This document shows, piece by piece, positions 1-7,269 of a stretch of DNA of 11,963 bases. Location of the stretch: NCBI GenBank assembly GCA_046297395.1, contig JBKCNM010000048.1:1-11963 (forward strand), in the 5' to 3' direction. How positions within the stretch are numbered: position 1 is the first letter of the stretch; each line of letters starts with the position of its first letter. Both the position numbers and the translations under genes were made by a program. The notes below the pieces were generated by a model, which was not told where the DNA came from, ran no database searches, and saw only the letters and a list, made by a program, of their open reading frames with translations. Source of the stretch: JBEICQ01 sp046297395. GTDB taxonomy: Bacteria > Bacteroidota > Bacteroidia > UBA4408.

Positions 1-1
1 A

Positions 2-502
2 CTTGAATACCTTGGTAAAAATCCATCAGAAATATGTCTTTTGATTCTTGACATTAATCTACCCTGGGTGAATGGCATTGAAGTATTAAACAAACTTCAA
101 TCCATGGGTAAGAAACCAAAAGTAATTGTGCTAAGCATGCACGACCAACCTTATATTATCAAACAAGCCATGAAAAAAGGGGCCTACGCTTATTTATTAA
201 AAGATTCCGGCTATAAGGAAATCATTGATTGCATCAGGTTGGTGAATGAGGATAAAGCATTAGGAAAGAAAAGCTCATTAAAAAGTGAAAAACCGGAAAC
301 CGACAAACATGTATTTTCGTTAAGAGAGTTGGAGATCCTGAAATTGCTGCAACTTGGGCATTCAAGTAAGGAAATAGCATCTGAATTGAATATCAGTTTT
401 AATACCGTACAAACGCACAGGAAAAACTTACTTAGAAAGTCGGGAACAAATACCACGCTCGCATTGGTAAAGTTTTACCAAGATCACTTTGGAAAACTAT
501 AA
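2..502 (+). CDS. Response regulator, NarL/FixJ (LuxR HTH) family, 5' partial
   Basis: The frame is open to the left edge, so the gene begins outside the window; 166 residues are visible. The receiver domain lacks about its first 40-45 residues, but the phosphoacceptor site is present in LLILDINLPWVNG (Asp codon at 50-52), as are the switch Ser in VIVLSMHD and the conserved Lys in AYLLKDSG. A LuxR-type helix-turn-helix follows (about 313-499), with the typical RELEILKLLQLGHSSKEIA and FNTVQTHRKNL helices. It should be a cytoplasmic DNA-binding regulator activated by phosphorylation from a histidine kinase, which is not in this window. It ends with TAA. Nothing here shows its targets; the surface-protein gene downstream on the same strand is separated by more than 450 bp and is not clearly in its operon. 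Family assignment is secure; the specific pathway is unknown. Confidence 0.95.
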   Translation, partial: LEYLGKNPSEICLLILDINLPWVNGIEVLNKLQSMGKKPKVIVLSMHDQPYIIKQAMKKGAYAYLLKDSGYKEIIDCIRLVNEDKALGKKSSLKSEKPETDKHVFSLRELEILKLLQLGHSSKEIASELNISFNTVQTHRKNLLRKSGTNTTLALVKFYQDHFGKL

Positions 503-958
503 AACATGAAACGATAAGATTTATAATATTAATTATTACTTTAACAAAATATGATTTTGTAATTCTCATTATCACTGAATTGGGGGATTTATTGTGTGGT
601 ACTTCCGGATAATTTTGTATGAGAAAAATGAAAAAAGTTATTCAATCTTTCATTGTCAAGGATTTCTTTTCGGGCAAAGTAATTGTGCAAGCAAAACCTG
701 CCGGGATAATTAAAATTTATAATCAAATCTAATGAAGATGATAAAGCATTTTTTTGAAAATATGATCTAGCCAAATTGAAAGAATGAATGGATGAAAAAC
801 ACCAAAATTATTTGCATAATAAAACTCTCTTGAAATAACAGTGAACATAAATTTCTATCATAGAAATTGTCAATGCAAGAACTTATACTAACTGAATGAT
901 AAAAAGTGAACCAATTAAAAACAACAAGAACAATAAAACTTCATCCAAAACTTCACGC
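503..958. other. Gene-poor region between response regulator and surface-protein gene
   Basis: This stretch is very AT-rich. A weak AT-only hairpin lies at 544-560 (ACAAAAT / ATTTTGT, 3-nt loop) and could form part of the response regulator's 3' end. A TAATTTTG match to the TAnnTTTG element lies at 610-617, but a TTG at 592-594 is only 15 nt upstream, so it is a weak promoter candidate. A 37-codon open frame (619-732) starts 2 nt after that element; I see no family resemblance and do not call it a gene. If the surface-protein gene starts at its first ATG (896) rather than at 959, the last 63 bp are coding. The palindrome at 850-868 is listed separately. Confidence 0.6.
850..868. promoter_or_regulatory. 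Perfect 19-bp palindrome, candidate operator upstream of surface-protein gene
   Basis: AATTTCTAT, one central C, then ATAGAAATT: 9-bp arms with full complementarity and a 1-nt centre. A 1-nt loop is too small for a good RNA hairpin, which favours a site for a dimeric DNA-binding protein. It lies 91 bp upstream of the preferred ATG (959) and 28 bp upstream of the alternative ATG (896). A TAAATTTC sequence at 848-855, one base off TAnnTTTG, overlaps the left arm, with a TTG at 830-832 (15-nt spacing, shorter than usual). If that is the promoter, a bound protein would block it. The palindrome is seen directly; its role is inferred. Confidence 0.4.
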
Positions 959-2779
959 ATGAAAAAAATCACACTTCTCTTTTTCAACTTATTTTTGATG
1001 GGCATCGTTTTTGCCTCCTCTCCGCAAAAAATCACTTACCAAGCTGTTATCCGCAGTGCATCCAATCAGCTTATAAGTAATCAATCGGTTGGTATTAGAA
1101 TCAGTATTCTTCAAGGTACTGCAAGCGGACCAGTGGTTTATTCTGAAACGCAGCAAACCAATAGCAATGCCAACGGATTAATCAGTATTGAAATTGGCGG
1201 AGGCAATGTAATCTCCGGCAGTTTTGCAGGAATCAACTGGTCAACAGGAATATATTTTATCAAGACAGAAACAGACCCGAACGGAGGCACCAATTACAGC
1301 ATCAACAGCACCACGCAACTTTTAAGTGTACCTTATGCTTTGTATGCAGAGAACAGTGGCAGCAGCTCGCCCGGGCCGCAAGGCCCTGCTGGTCCAACAG
1401 GCCCGCAAGGTCCTTCAGGATTGCTTTCTTCAGGAAGTGCGGCAGGCAATACTCCCTATTGGAATGGAAGTTCCTGGGTGACCAACTCCAGCAACATATA
1501 CAATAACGGGGGTAACATTGGCATAGGAACAAACAATCCACAATCAAGTTTAGCTATTGAAAAGGCAGCCGCTCAAATACAAGTAAAGAACACAATTGGC
1601 GGGAATTCTATTTATATGCTCCCACCCTCACCACAAACAACAGGAGGAATTGGCGTTGACAATGGTGACTTGAACTTATTTGCAGGAGGCGTTGATGTAA
1701 TTAACATTAATCAGAACCACCATGTGGGCATTGGCGCATTAGCAAATTCATCTGGCAAACTATTTGTGGTTAATGACTCAACCGCAATGGTGGGTATCAG
1801 CACTAACGGTGCCGCAGCTTATTTACAGGGAAATGGTGGAGCTCCTTCGCTTTTTGTAAAAAACCTTGGTAACGGAATGTCGGGATTTTTTGAAAATGAT
1901 GGCCAAAATTCCACGACCATTGAGGCTAAAAATTTAGGTTTAGGTGGAGCGGCAACTCTTGAGAATAATTCTTCTTCCTCTTCCACCTTGAATACCATCA
2001 ATAATGGACAGGGCATTGCGGGCTATTTCAAGAATTTTTCATCATCGGATCCAACCATTGCAGTTTTTAACCAAAGTCAAAATGCTGCAGCATACCTTGA
2101 AAACAATTCAGCTAATGTAGCCACCTTATATATTCATGCTGCAGGAGGAGGCCTCGGCTTGTTTACGCCATCTGCACTGGTTTCTGGAAACTTATTTGTG
2201 AATGGGATGCTATCAAAAGCCGGCGGAACTTTTAAAATTGACCATCCATTAGATCCGGAAAACAAATATTTGATTCACAGTTTTGTCGAAAGTCCCGACA
2301 TGATGAATATCTATAATGGAAACATTTTTACCAACGAATCAGGTTTAGCAACAGTTACTTTGCCCGAATATTTTATGGCTGAAAATAAAGATTTCAGGTA
2401 TCAGTTAACTGTGCTAGGAGGGAATGGTTTCGCAATGGCCAAGGTCGAGAAAAAAATTGAGGGGAATTGTTTTACCATCCGGACAAGTGAGCCTCATACC
2501 GAGGTGAGTTGGTTGGTAACCGGAATCAGAAAAGACAAATTTGCTGAGGCAAACAGAATCATTCCTGAATTGGAAAAGGAAGATCAGAACAAGGGTAAGT
2601 ATTTGCATCCCGAGTTATTTGGAAAGCAATTAGAGTCCGGCATATTTTACATGGCACCGCCTGAGCATGTACATCTCAAAAATACTCAACAGCAAATCAA
2701 TTCCAACGAACAAACAAATAAGCCAAAAACCCAAAGTATGATGCATCCCGTACTTTTAAAAGAGAAGAAAATAAAATAG
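959..2779 (+). CDS. Secreted surface protein with collagen-like segment and conserved C-terminal domain
   Basis: 606 residues from the preferred ATG at 959. That start gives a clean signal peptide (MKKITLLFFNLFLMGIVFASS). An in-frame ATG at 896 would add 21 polar residues in front. After the signal comes a region common in Bacteroidota secreted proteins (SPQKITYQAVIRSASNQ ... LLSVPYALYAENS). Five Gly-Pro-X collagen-like triplets follow (residues 139-154, DNA 1373-1420), then an NIGIGTNNP motif. Degenerate 20-25 residue repeats (about 1740-2160) alternate 'GYF/FFEN', 'AAYLEN' and Ser/Asn-rich turns, as in beta-stalk or tail-fibre-like proteins. From residue 419 to about 560 lies a conserved domain (GGTFKIDHPLDPENKYL, FVESPDMMNIYNGN, FRYQLTV, VSWLVTGIRKD, YLHPELFG) that I recognise as recurring at the C-termini of large secreted proteins in many phyla; its function is unknown to me. 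There is no obvious type IX sorting tail. Probably a surface or extracellular structural protein or adhesin. Confidence 0.85.
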   Translation: MKKITLLFFNLFLMGIVFASSPQKITYQAVIRSASNQLISNQSVGIRISILQGTASGPVVYSETQQTNSNANGLISIEIGGGNVISGSFAGINWSTGIYFIKTETDPNGGTNYSINSTTQLLSVPYALYAENSGSSSPGPQGPAGPTGPQGPSGLLSSGSAAGNTPYWNGSSWVTNSSNIYNNGGNIGIGTNNPQSSLAIEKAAAQIQVKNTIGGNSIYMLPPSPQTTGGIGVDNGDLNLFAGGVDVININQNHHVGIGALANSSGKLFVVNDSTAMVGISTNGAAAYLQGNGGAPSLFVKNLGNGMSGFFENDGQNSTTIEAKNLGLGGAATLENNSSSSSTLNTINNGQGIAGYFKNFSSSDPTIAVFNQSQNAAAYLENNSANVATLYIHAAGGGLGLFTPSALVSGNLFVNGMLSKAGGTFKIDHPLDPENKYLIHSFVESPDMMNIYNGNIFTNESGLATVTLPEYFMAENKDFRYQLTVLGGNGFAMAKVEKKIEGNCFTIRTSEPHTEVSWLVTGIRKDKFAEANRIIPELEKEDQNKGKYLHPELFGKQLESGIFYMAPPEHVHLKNTQQQINSNEQTNKPKTQSMMHPVLLKEKKIK

Positions 2780-2792
2780 CAGCTTGTGCAAA

Positions 2793-2817
2793 GAAAAGGG
2801 CGCAAGTCGCCCTTTTC
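2793..2817. terminator. Bidirectional Rho-independent-type terminator between convergent genes
   Basis: A perfect 10-bp stem, GAAAAGGGCG / CGCCCTTTTC, with a 5-nt loop CAAGT. It starts 14 bp after the stop of the + strand surface-protein gene and lies 28 bp beyond the stop of the - strand sensor gene. The stem has a GC-rich core, and its outer A/T steps supply a U-rich 3' arm on either strand, so it can end transcription from both sides. No long separate T tract follows. Confidence 0.85.
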
Positions 2818-2844
2818 ATTTGTCGAATATTTTGATAAAATAAA

Positions 2845-5800
2845 CTACACCCTCACCCCAATCACACAGATATCATCTACCTGAAATCCTCGGCCTCTCC
2901 AGGAATGATGGTGAAGCAATAATTTGTCATACTGATCATCCATCGGCAAATGGGCAATGCTGAGAATAAGCGAACGGAATTTACCTTTGGTAAATTTCCT
3001 GTTTGCTGCACCGCCAAACTGGTCGGCATACCCATCGGTAAACATATAGATAACATCCCCTTTGTTAAGTTTGAATCGATGGGTGGTAAAGGGTGTTTCC
3101 CTGTAGCCCATGCCTATGGGTTGGTAATCGGCTTTGGTTTCTTCCAATCTGCTCTCATCGGTTCTGTATATCCAGAGCGGATTATTGGCACCTGACCAAA
3201 GGAGTTCCATCTCATTCAGGTTAAGTGCACAAAGCGAAGCATCCATACCATCTCTTACATCCTGTTCACTTTTGGCGAAATTTTCCTGAAGCAATTGTCT
3301 TGTTTTGTCAAATATCCTGCCGGGTTCTCTTTCTCCAAATTCATTAACAGAACGGTTCAGTGCATTGTGGCAAACCACGCTTACCAGCGCTCCCGGCACA
3401 CCATGACCTGTACAATCACAGGTGGCAAAATAAATTACATCATCGATTGTTTCCATCCAGTAAAAATCTCCGGCAACAATATCCTTTGGTAAATAGAGGA
3501 TAAATGAATGATGCAGAAAAGATTTCACCAATCGCTGGGGAGGTAAAATTGCTGTTTGGATGCGCTTGGCATATTCAATGCTATCCAAAATTTCCCTGTT
3601 CTTTACTTGCACCTGCTGCCTCTGGTCTTCAGCCATTTTACGCTGGTGTTCAGCAATTTCTTTCTGCTTTTCTGCTTCTTCTTTTTGTTTTTCAACCTCC
3701 TCTTTCTGTGTAAGAATCACATGGGTTGCCTCAATTACCCTAATCTTCAATTCTCTTGCCCTGTCTATCAGTCTTCGGCTGTTCAACCAAACCACGGTAA
3801 ATACCATCAGTGATCCCATCATTGCATAAAAACCATACATCCACCAGGTGCGGTACCAGGGTGGTAAAACGGTAAATACATATTCAGTGGGTTCGCTCCA
3901 GGTTCCTTCCGGATTGCATGCGCGGACTTTAAAGGTGTAGGTACCTTCGGAAATATTTCCAAAGGTAGCATAGGTTTGATTGGCCGGAGGAGACCAGTTG
4001 TTGCTGTACCCTTCGAGAATATACTGATAGAGCACCATGCGGTTTCTGTCTGTCTCTACAGCATTAAAATCAAACGAAACATTGTTGCAAGAGTAAGGCA
4101 ACACCAAATTTTGAGGCATCGGATACCATGGAGTAATGCTGCTGAATGAAACCTTGTTCAATTTACTCTCCATTTCATTGCGCTCTGCTTTGGATAATGT
4201 CCGACCGAACAAAACCATCTCCTGTTGGGAAACCAAGGCAGGGTCGTAATTTAGCTCTCTGGCCTTGGGTGTGCTGTACCACGAAATTTTTTCTTCATTC
4301 ACTTTCAGTGAATTGATGAATAAATTTGGTGGACGAATGTATTTTGGAATGGCATTTAAATCAATCCTTGTTACACCATTTGCACCATGGCCAACCCACA
4401 AGATGCCATCCCGATCAACATACATGGCACCGTTGCTTTGTCCGGCATTTATATCCTTCACAGGATATCCGGTAAACTGGTTGTAGGCCTTGCCTTTGAT
4501 AAGACCCGAGTAGTTTTCTTCCAGCTTTCCTTTTAATGATTGTTTCCAAATTTTCTCAAATTCGAAAGCAGAAATCACAAACAAACCATTGTTTAAACCC
4601 AAAATCAAATTATCCTGTAAATCAAAACGCAATGCATTGATGTAATCATCAGGCAAACCATTGCTCTTGGTGAAATTGATAAAAGCGAATACCTGTTTTC
4701 CTTTTTTATGCTTTGCCTCATTGCACACTTCCTGTTCTCCTTGTTTGCTCAGCATGCTCAGTCCCTGAGATGTTCCAAACCACATGTTCTTTCGGGAATC
4801 TTCAGCTATGCTCCACACGATGTTATTGGAAAGCCCTTGTTGGGTTGTGAAATTGACGAATGAATGACCATCAAACCTGCTTACACCTCCACCAGAGGTA
4901 GCAAACCAGAGGTTTTCTTGGCTGTCTTCAAAAATACCCATGATGATATTATTTTTCAGACCCTGCTCAACTGTGTAGTTTGTAAATGATGTACCATCGA
5001 ACATACTTATTCCTCCATCCGTACCAAACCACATTCTGCCTTTTTTATCACAGATGATGCAGCGCACGACATTATTTACGAGCCCATGTTTAACATTGTA
5101 TGTTGCAAAGGTCTTTCCATCGAATACAGTGGCTCCTGAAAAGGTACCAAACCACATCTGTCCTTTTTTATCGGATGCAATGCTTCTTACGATATTGTTG
5201 GGCAATCCCTGATGAATGGTGTAATTGGTAAAAGTCTGCTTGTTGTATTTTGAAACCCCTGCATAAGTTCCAAACCAGTAATTTCCTTCAGAATCCTGTG
5301 CAATGGTCCAAACCAAATCATTGGCAAGTCCCTGGGTGACTGTAAAACTTTTAAACGACTGTCCATCATATTTGCTAACACCTCCTCCGTATGTTCCGAA
5401 CCAAAGGTTTCCATGAAAATCTTTTGCAATGCTCAACACAATATTGTTTGATAAGCCCTGAGATGAAGTAAGTGTGGTAAATGTTTTACCATCATATTTA
5501 CATACCCCACCACCATAGGTTCCAAACCAGAGATTTCCCATCCTATCTTCTTCCATGCTCCACACGATATTGTTGGCCAATCCCTCATTTACAGTGAAAC
5601 TTTGGAAAGTTTTTCCATCATATCTGCAAACACCTCCACCGGAAGTGGCAAACCATAGATATCCTTCTTTGTCCTCTATAATTGATTGTACAAAGTTGTT
5701 TGAGAGGCCTTCCTTCACGGTATAATTCTTGAAATATTTTTTCAACTCCTGTTGATGGGAGGCAAGCTGTTTCGAATCCTTGAGGTAATGCCCACAGGTG

Positions 5801-6618
5801 TTGGTATAACAGCTGTTCTTGTACCAGGAATGATCAAATCTGGAAATACCCTCCTCTGTGCCAAACCAAAGATTGCCTTCTTTGTCTTCATAGATGCTTC
5901 TTACCAAATTATGCACAAGCCCCTCAGCTATCGAATAGTTGGTGAATGTTTTTCCATCGTACCTGCTTACACCACCACCAAAAGTTCCAAACCACATATT
6001 ACCATGCTTGTCTTCAGTCATGGAGTATATCGCATTGCTGGGAAGCCCTTGAGCGCTTGTGAATGTTTGAAACGAAACGCCATCATACTTGCTTACCCCT
6101 CCGAGTTCAGTACCAAACCAGATATTGCCCGATTTATCCGCTTGTATGCACCACACAATATTGTTTGCCAAGCCTTGTGTGGTGGTGAAACAGGTAAACG
6201 ACTTCCCGTCGAATTTGGACACTCCCCCTCCGGGTGTGGCAAACCACATGTTTCCTTTGTTGTCGCATAAAATGGATTTGCCATAAGCAAGGGCATCCAA
6301 ACATAAACCATCTTCTGCCCCGTAGCGTCGAAACAAGCCAATGCCGGATGCACTCTGGTCTTTTCCCGCTTCACCATTTGTCAAACGGGTAACAACAGGC
6401 AATGGTTTGATCTCCGGAGAAGTCATTGCTACCTTACGAACTCGGCTTGGCGCAACATTTCGCTTCAATCCTTTATCACGGCTTGTAACAATAATTTTAT
6501 GCGTTGCAGATGTCTTGGTATGCTTGATTGCAGATGTAGCTTGTTGTGGCGCACAAAAATTTTCGAAAGGCGAAAAAAAACCTGCAAATAAAATAATATA
6601 GTAAAAAAGCAATCTCAT
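2845..6618 (-). CDS. Reg_prop beta-propeller/Y_Y_Y transmembrane sensor with SpoIIE-type (PP2C) phosphatase output
   Basis: 1257 residues from the ATG at 6618. A TTG seven codons upstream also opens the frame, but the ATG gives a standard signal peptide (MRLLFYYIILFAGFF). About 14 Reg_prop blades follow, with the repeating pattern GNxWFGTxGGGVSKYDGxxF and QGLxNNIVxSIxED, enough for two seven-bladed propellers. A Y_Y_Y domain (about 838-918) ends in the usual PPWYRTWW. One membrane helix (about 925-945) leads to a charged coiled coil (about 948-1010, KQKEEAEKQKE) and a SpoIIE/PP2C phosphatase (about 1011-1257). Metal-binding acidic residues are present in VAGDFYW (D1051), CDCTGHG (D1068), FTDGYADQ (D1195) and QVDDICVIG (D1248/D1249). 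The layout matches a Bacteroidota hybrid two-component sensor, but a Ser/Thr phosphatase replaces the kinase and regulator. Inference: an outside ligand controls dephosphorylation of a cytoplasmic partner, perhaps an anti-sigma-antagonist type protein. No such partner gene is adjacent, and no ligand can be read from the sequence. The gene stands alone. Confidence 0.93.
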   Translation of the reverse strand: MRLLFYYIILFAGFFSPFENFCAPQQATSAIKHTKTSATHKIIVTSRDKGLKRNVAPSRVRKVAMTSPEIKPLPVVTRLTNGEAGKDQSASGIGLFRRYGAEDGLCLDALAYGKSILCDNKGNMWFATPGGGVSKFDGKSFTCFTTTQGLANNIVWCIQADKSGNIWFGTELGGVSKYDGVSFQTFTSAQGLPSNAIYSMTEDKHGNMWFGTFGGGVSRYDGKTFTNYSIAEGLVHNLVRSIYEDKEGNLWFGTEEGISRFDHSWYKNSCYTNTCGHYLKDSKQLASHQQELKKYFKNYTVKEGLSNNFVQSIIEDKEGYLWFATSGGGVCRYDGKTFQSFTVNEGLANNIVWSMEEDRMGNLWFGTYGGGVCKYDGKTFTTLTSSQGLSNNIVLSIAKDFHGNLWFGTYGGGVSKYDGQSFKSFTVTQGLANDLVWTIAQDSEGNYWFGTYAGVSKYNKQTFTNYTIHQGLPNNIVRSIASDKKGQMWFGTFSGATVFDGKTFATYNVKHGLVNNVVRCIICDKKGRMWFGTDGGISMFDGTSFTNYTVEQGLKNNIIMGIFEDSQENLWFATSGGGVSRFDGHSFVNFTTQQGLSNNIVWSIAEDSRKNMWFGTSQGLSMLSKQGEQEVCNEAKHKKGKQVFAFINFTKSNGLPDDYINALRFDLQDNLILGLNNGLFVISAFEFEKIWKQSLKGKLEENYSGLIKGKAYNQFTGYPVKDINAGQSNGAMYVDRDGILWVGHGANGVTRIDLNAIPKYIRPPNLFINSLKVNEEKISWYSTPKARELNYDPALVSQQEMVLFGRTLSKAERNEMESKLNKVSFSSITPWYPMPQNLVLPYSCNNVSFDFNAVETDRNRMVLYQYILEGYSNNWSPPANQTYATFGNISEGTYTFKVRACNPEGTWSEPTEYVFTVLPPWYRTWWMYGFYAMMGSLMVFTVVWLNSRRLIDRARELKIRVIEATHVILTQKEEVEKQKEEAEKQKEIAEHQRKMAEDQRQQVQVKNREILDSIEYAKRIQTAILPPQRLVKSFLHHSFILYLPKDIVAGDFYWMETIDDVIYFATCDCTGHGVPGALVSVVCHNALNRSVNEFGEREPGRIFDKTRQLLQENFAKSEQDVRDGMDASLCALNLNEMELLWSGANNPLWIYRTDESRLEETKADYQPIGMGYRETPFTTHRFKLNKGDVIYMFTDGYADQFGGAANRKFTKGKFRSLILSIAHLPMDDQYDKLLLHHHSWRGRGFQVDDICVIGVRV
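4360..6290 (-). repeat. Tandem 126-bp repeats encoding the Reg_prop blades
   Basis: Within the sensor gene the blade units recur every 42 codons. The CAAACCA stretch (minus-strand TGG TTT G, from the WFG core) sits at 6240-6246, 6114-6120 and 5988-5994, exactly 126 bp apart, and similar copies continue leftward to about 4780. Blades 13 and 14 (to about 4360) are more divergent. The period breaks at blade 4 (about 5736-5834, extra residues with a Cys-x4-Cys pair) and at blade 12 (about 4680-4760, a Lys-rich insert). Such repeats could gain or lose whole blades by recombination. Confidence 0.85.
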
Positions 6619-6716
6619 TAAATGGGTTAATGAGTGCAAGATAATATTTTATTCATGCCCATCATGTTAAAATGAATTGCAAAAATCTTTTTGAGGATAA
6701 TATTGTTTATGGAAAA

Positions 6717-6802
6717 CCCTGGCATTGATTCACCAGGGCTGTATTACAATAAAGTAAAAACCAACTTATCGTTGGTTTCAACATGAAAACCTTCTTTTCA
6801 TG
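6717..6802 (-). promoter_or_regulatory. Cluster of three hairpins in the predicted leader of the sensor gene
   Basis: In - strand order: CATGAAAA / TTTTCATG (6782-6802, 8-bp perfect stem, 5-nt loop); AAACCAAC / GTTGGTTT (6758-6778, 8-bp perfect stem, 5-nt loop), followed on the - strand by a T-rich run (TTTTTACTTTATT, counting the stem end); and CCCTGG / CCAGGG (6717-6738, 6-bp stem, 10-nt loop), followed by TTTT. The first two are only 3 nt apart. The second and third look like weak terminators on the - strand. They lie about 100-185 nt upstream of the sensor's ATG, so they could end read-through from the operon at 7270-10030 or act as an attenuator in the sensor's own leader. Confidence 0.5.
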
Positions 6803-6848
6803 AATACACCCAATGATTAATGAACAAACAGGATTATCTCCAGCAATT

Positions 6849-6877
6849 AAAATGTACTGTAAGCCAGTATTCGCAAA
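6849..6877 (-). promoter_or_regulatory. Candidate Bacteroidota-type promoter for the phosphatase sensor gene
   Basis: On the - strand: TTTG (6877-6874), 17 nt, then TACATTTT (6856-6849), which fits the Bacteroidota pattern TTTG / TAnnTTTG except for the last base. Transcription would begin near 6842 and give a leader of about 220 nt containing the three hairpins. The match is by eye and such A/T-rich motifs also occur by chance. Confidence 0.3.
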
Positions 6878-7197
6878 CAAAAAGAGAGTGTAATGGCCTT
6901 TTAAAAAAGGGGCGTTTTGATAAGGATGCATCCATTGCTTTTTTAAAAAATGGGTGAAAATCTCATGCGAATGTCATGTTGTTGAGGATGTTTTGTTCAT
7001 ACACAAAGTGGCAAAAAAAAGCTACATCATGATAGGGGAAACTGTGTCGTTCAACATTTGTCATACCACTTTAGAATGAATAGGATGAGATAGCAGGAAA
7101 AGCATACATAAACACCCCCAATCACATGTGTTCAGCGGAAAAGACTGATTGATGTGGTTCAGGGAAAAAGCACTGACTCAAATCATGTAGCACTTTA

Positions 7198-7251
7198 AAT
7201 CAAACCTTCCTAAAAGGCTGTGAAAACACTTTACAAATGACCTGTTTGATT
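7198..7251 (-). other. 8-bp inverted repeat just past the end of the three-gene operon
   Basis: AATCAAAC (7198-7205) and GTTTGATT (7244-7251) are perfect complements, 38 nt apart, starting 18 nt past the stop of the GldM-like gene. The intervening sequence contains a smaller GTG-AAAA-CAC element. There is no T tract immediately after it on the - strand, so it is a poor classical terminator. It may be a 3'-end structure or chance. Confidence 0.25.
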
Positions 7252-7269
7252 AGCGAAAAAAAGCCATGC

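Larger units (their letters stand above)
6619..7269. other. 650-bp intergenic region upstream of the phosphatase sensor gene
   Basis: No convincing gene on either strand. The short frames here run through hairpins and A/T tracts and resemble no family. Near the left side are three hairpins and a candidate - strand promoter (listed separately). In the middle are two similar A/T tracts, GGCCTTTTAAAAAAGGGGCG (6895-6914) and TTGCTTTTTTAAAAAATGGG (6935-6954), flanking a perfect 10-bp palindrome GGATGCATCC (6924-6933). At the right end is an 8-bp inverted repeat just past the stop of the GldM-like gene. I see no tRNA and recognise no riboswitch. The region separates the three-gene operon from the sensor gene, and both read leftward. 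Confidence 0.6.

Noticed and set aside
619..732. 37-codon + strand open frame beginning 2 nt after a TAATTTTG element
   Set aside because: The promoter-like element would start transcription at or past its first ATG, and the peptide has no recognisable features. Kept only as a note.
5752..6270. 172-codon + strand open frame
   Set aside because: It lies fully antisense to the propeller repeats of the sensor gene; its length is a by-product of the repeated coding pattern.
6707..6931. 74-codon - strand open frame upstream of the sensor gene
   Set aside because: It runs through three hairpins and the candidate promoter and resembles no known family.
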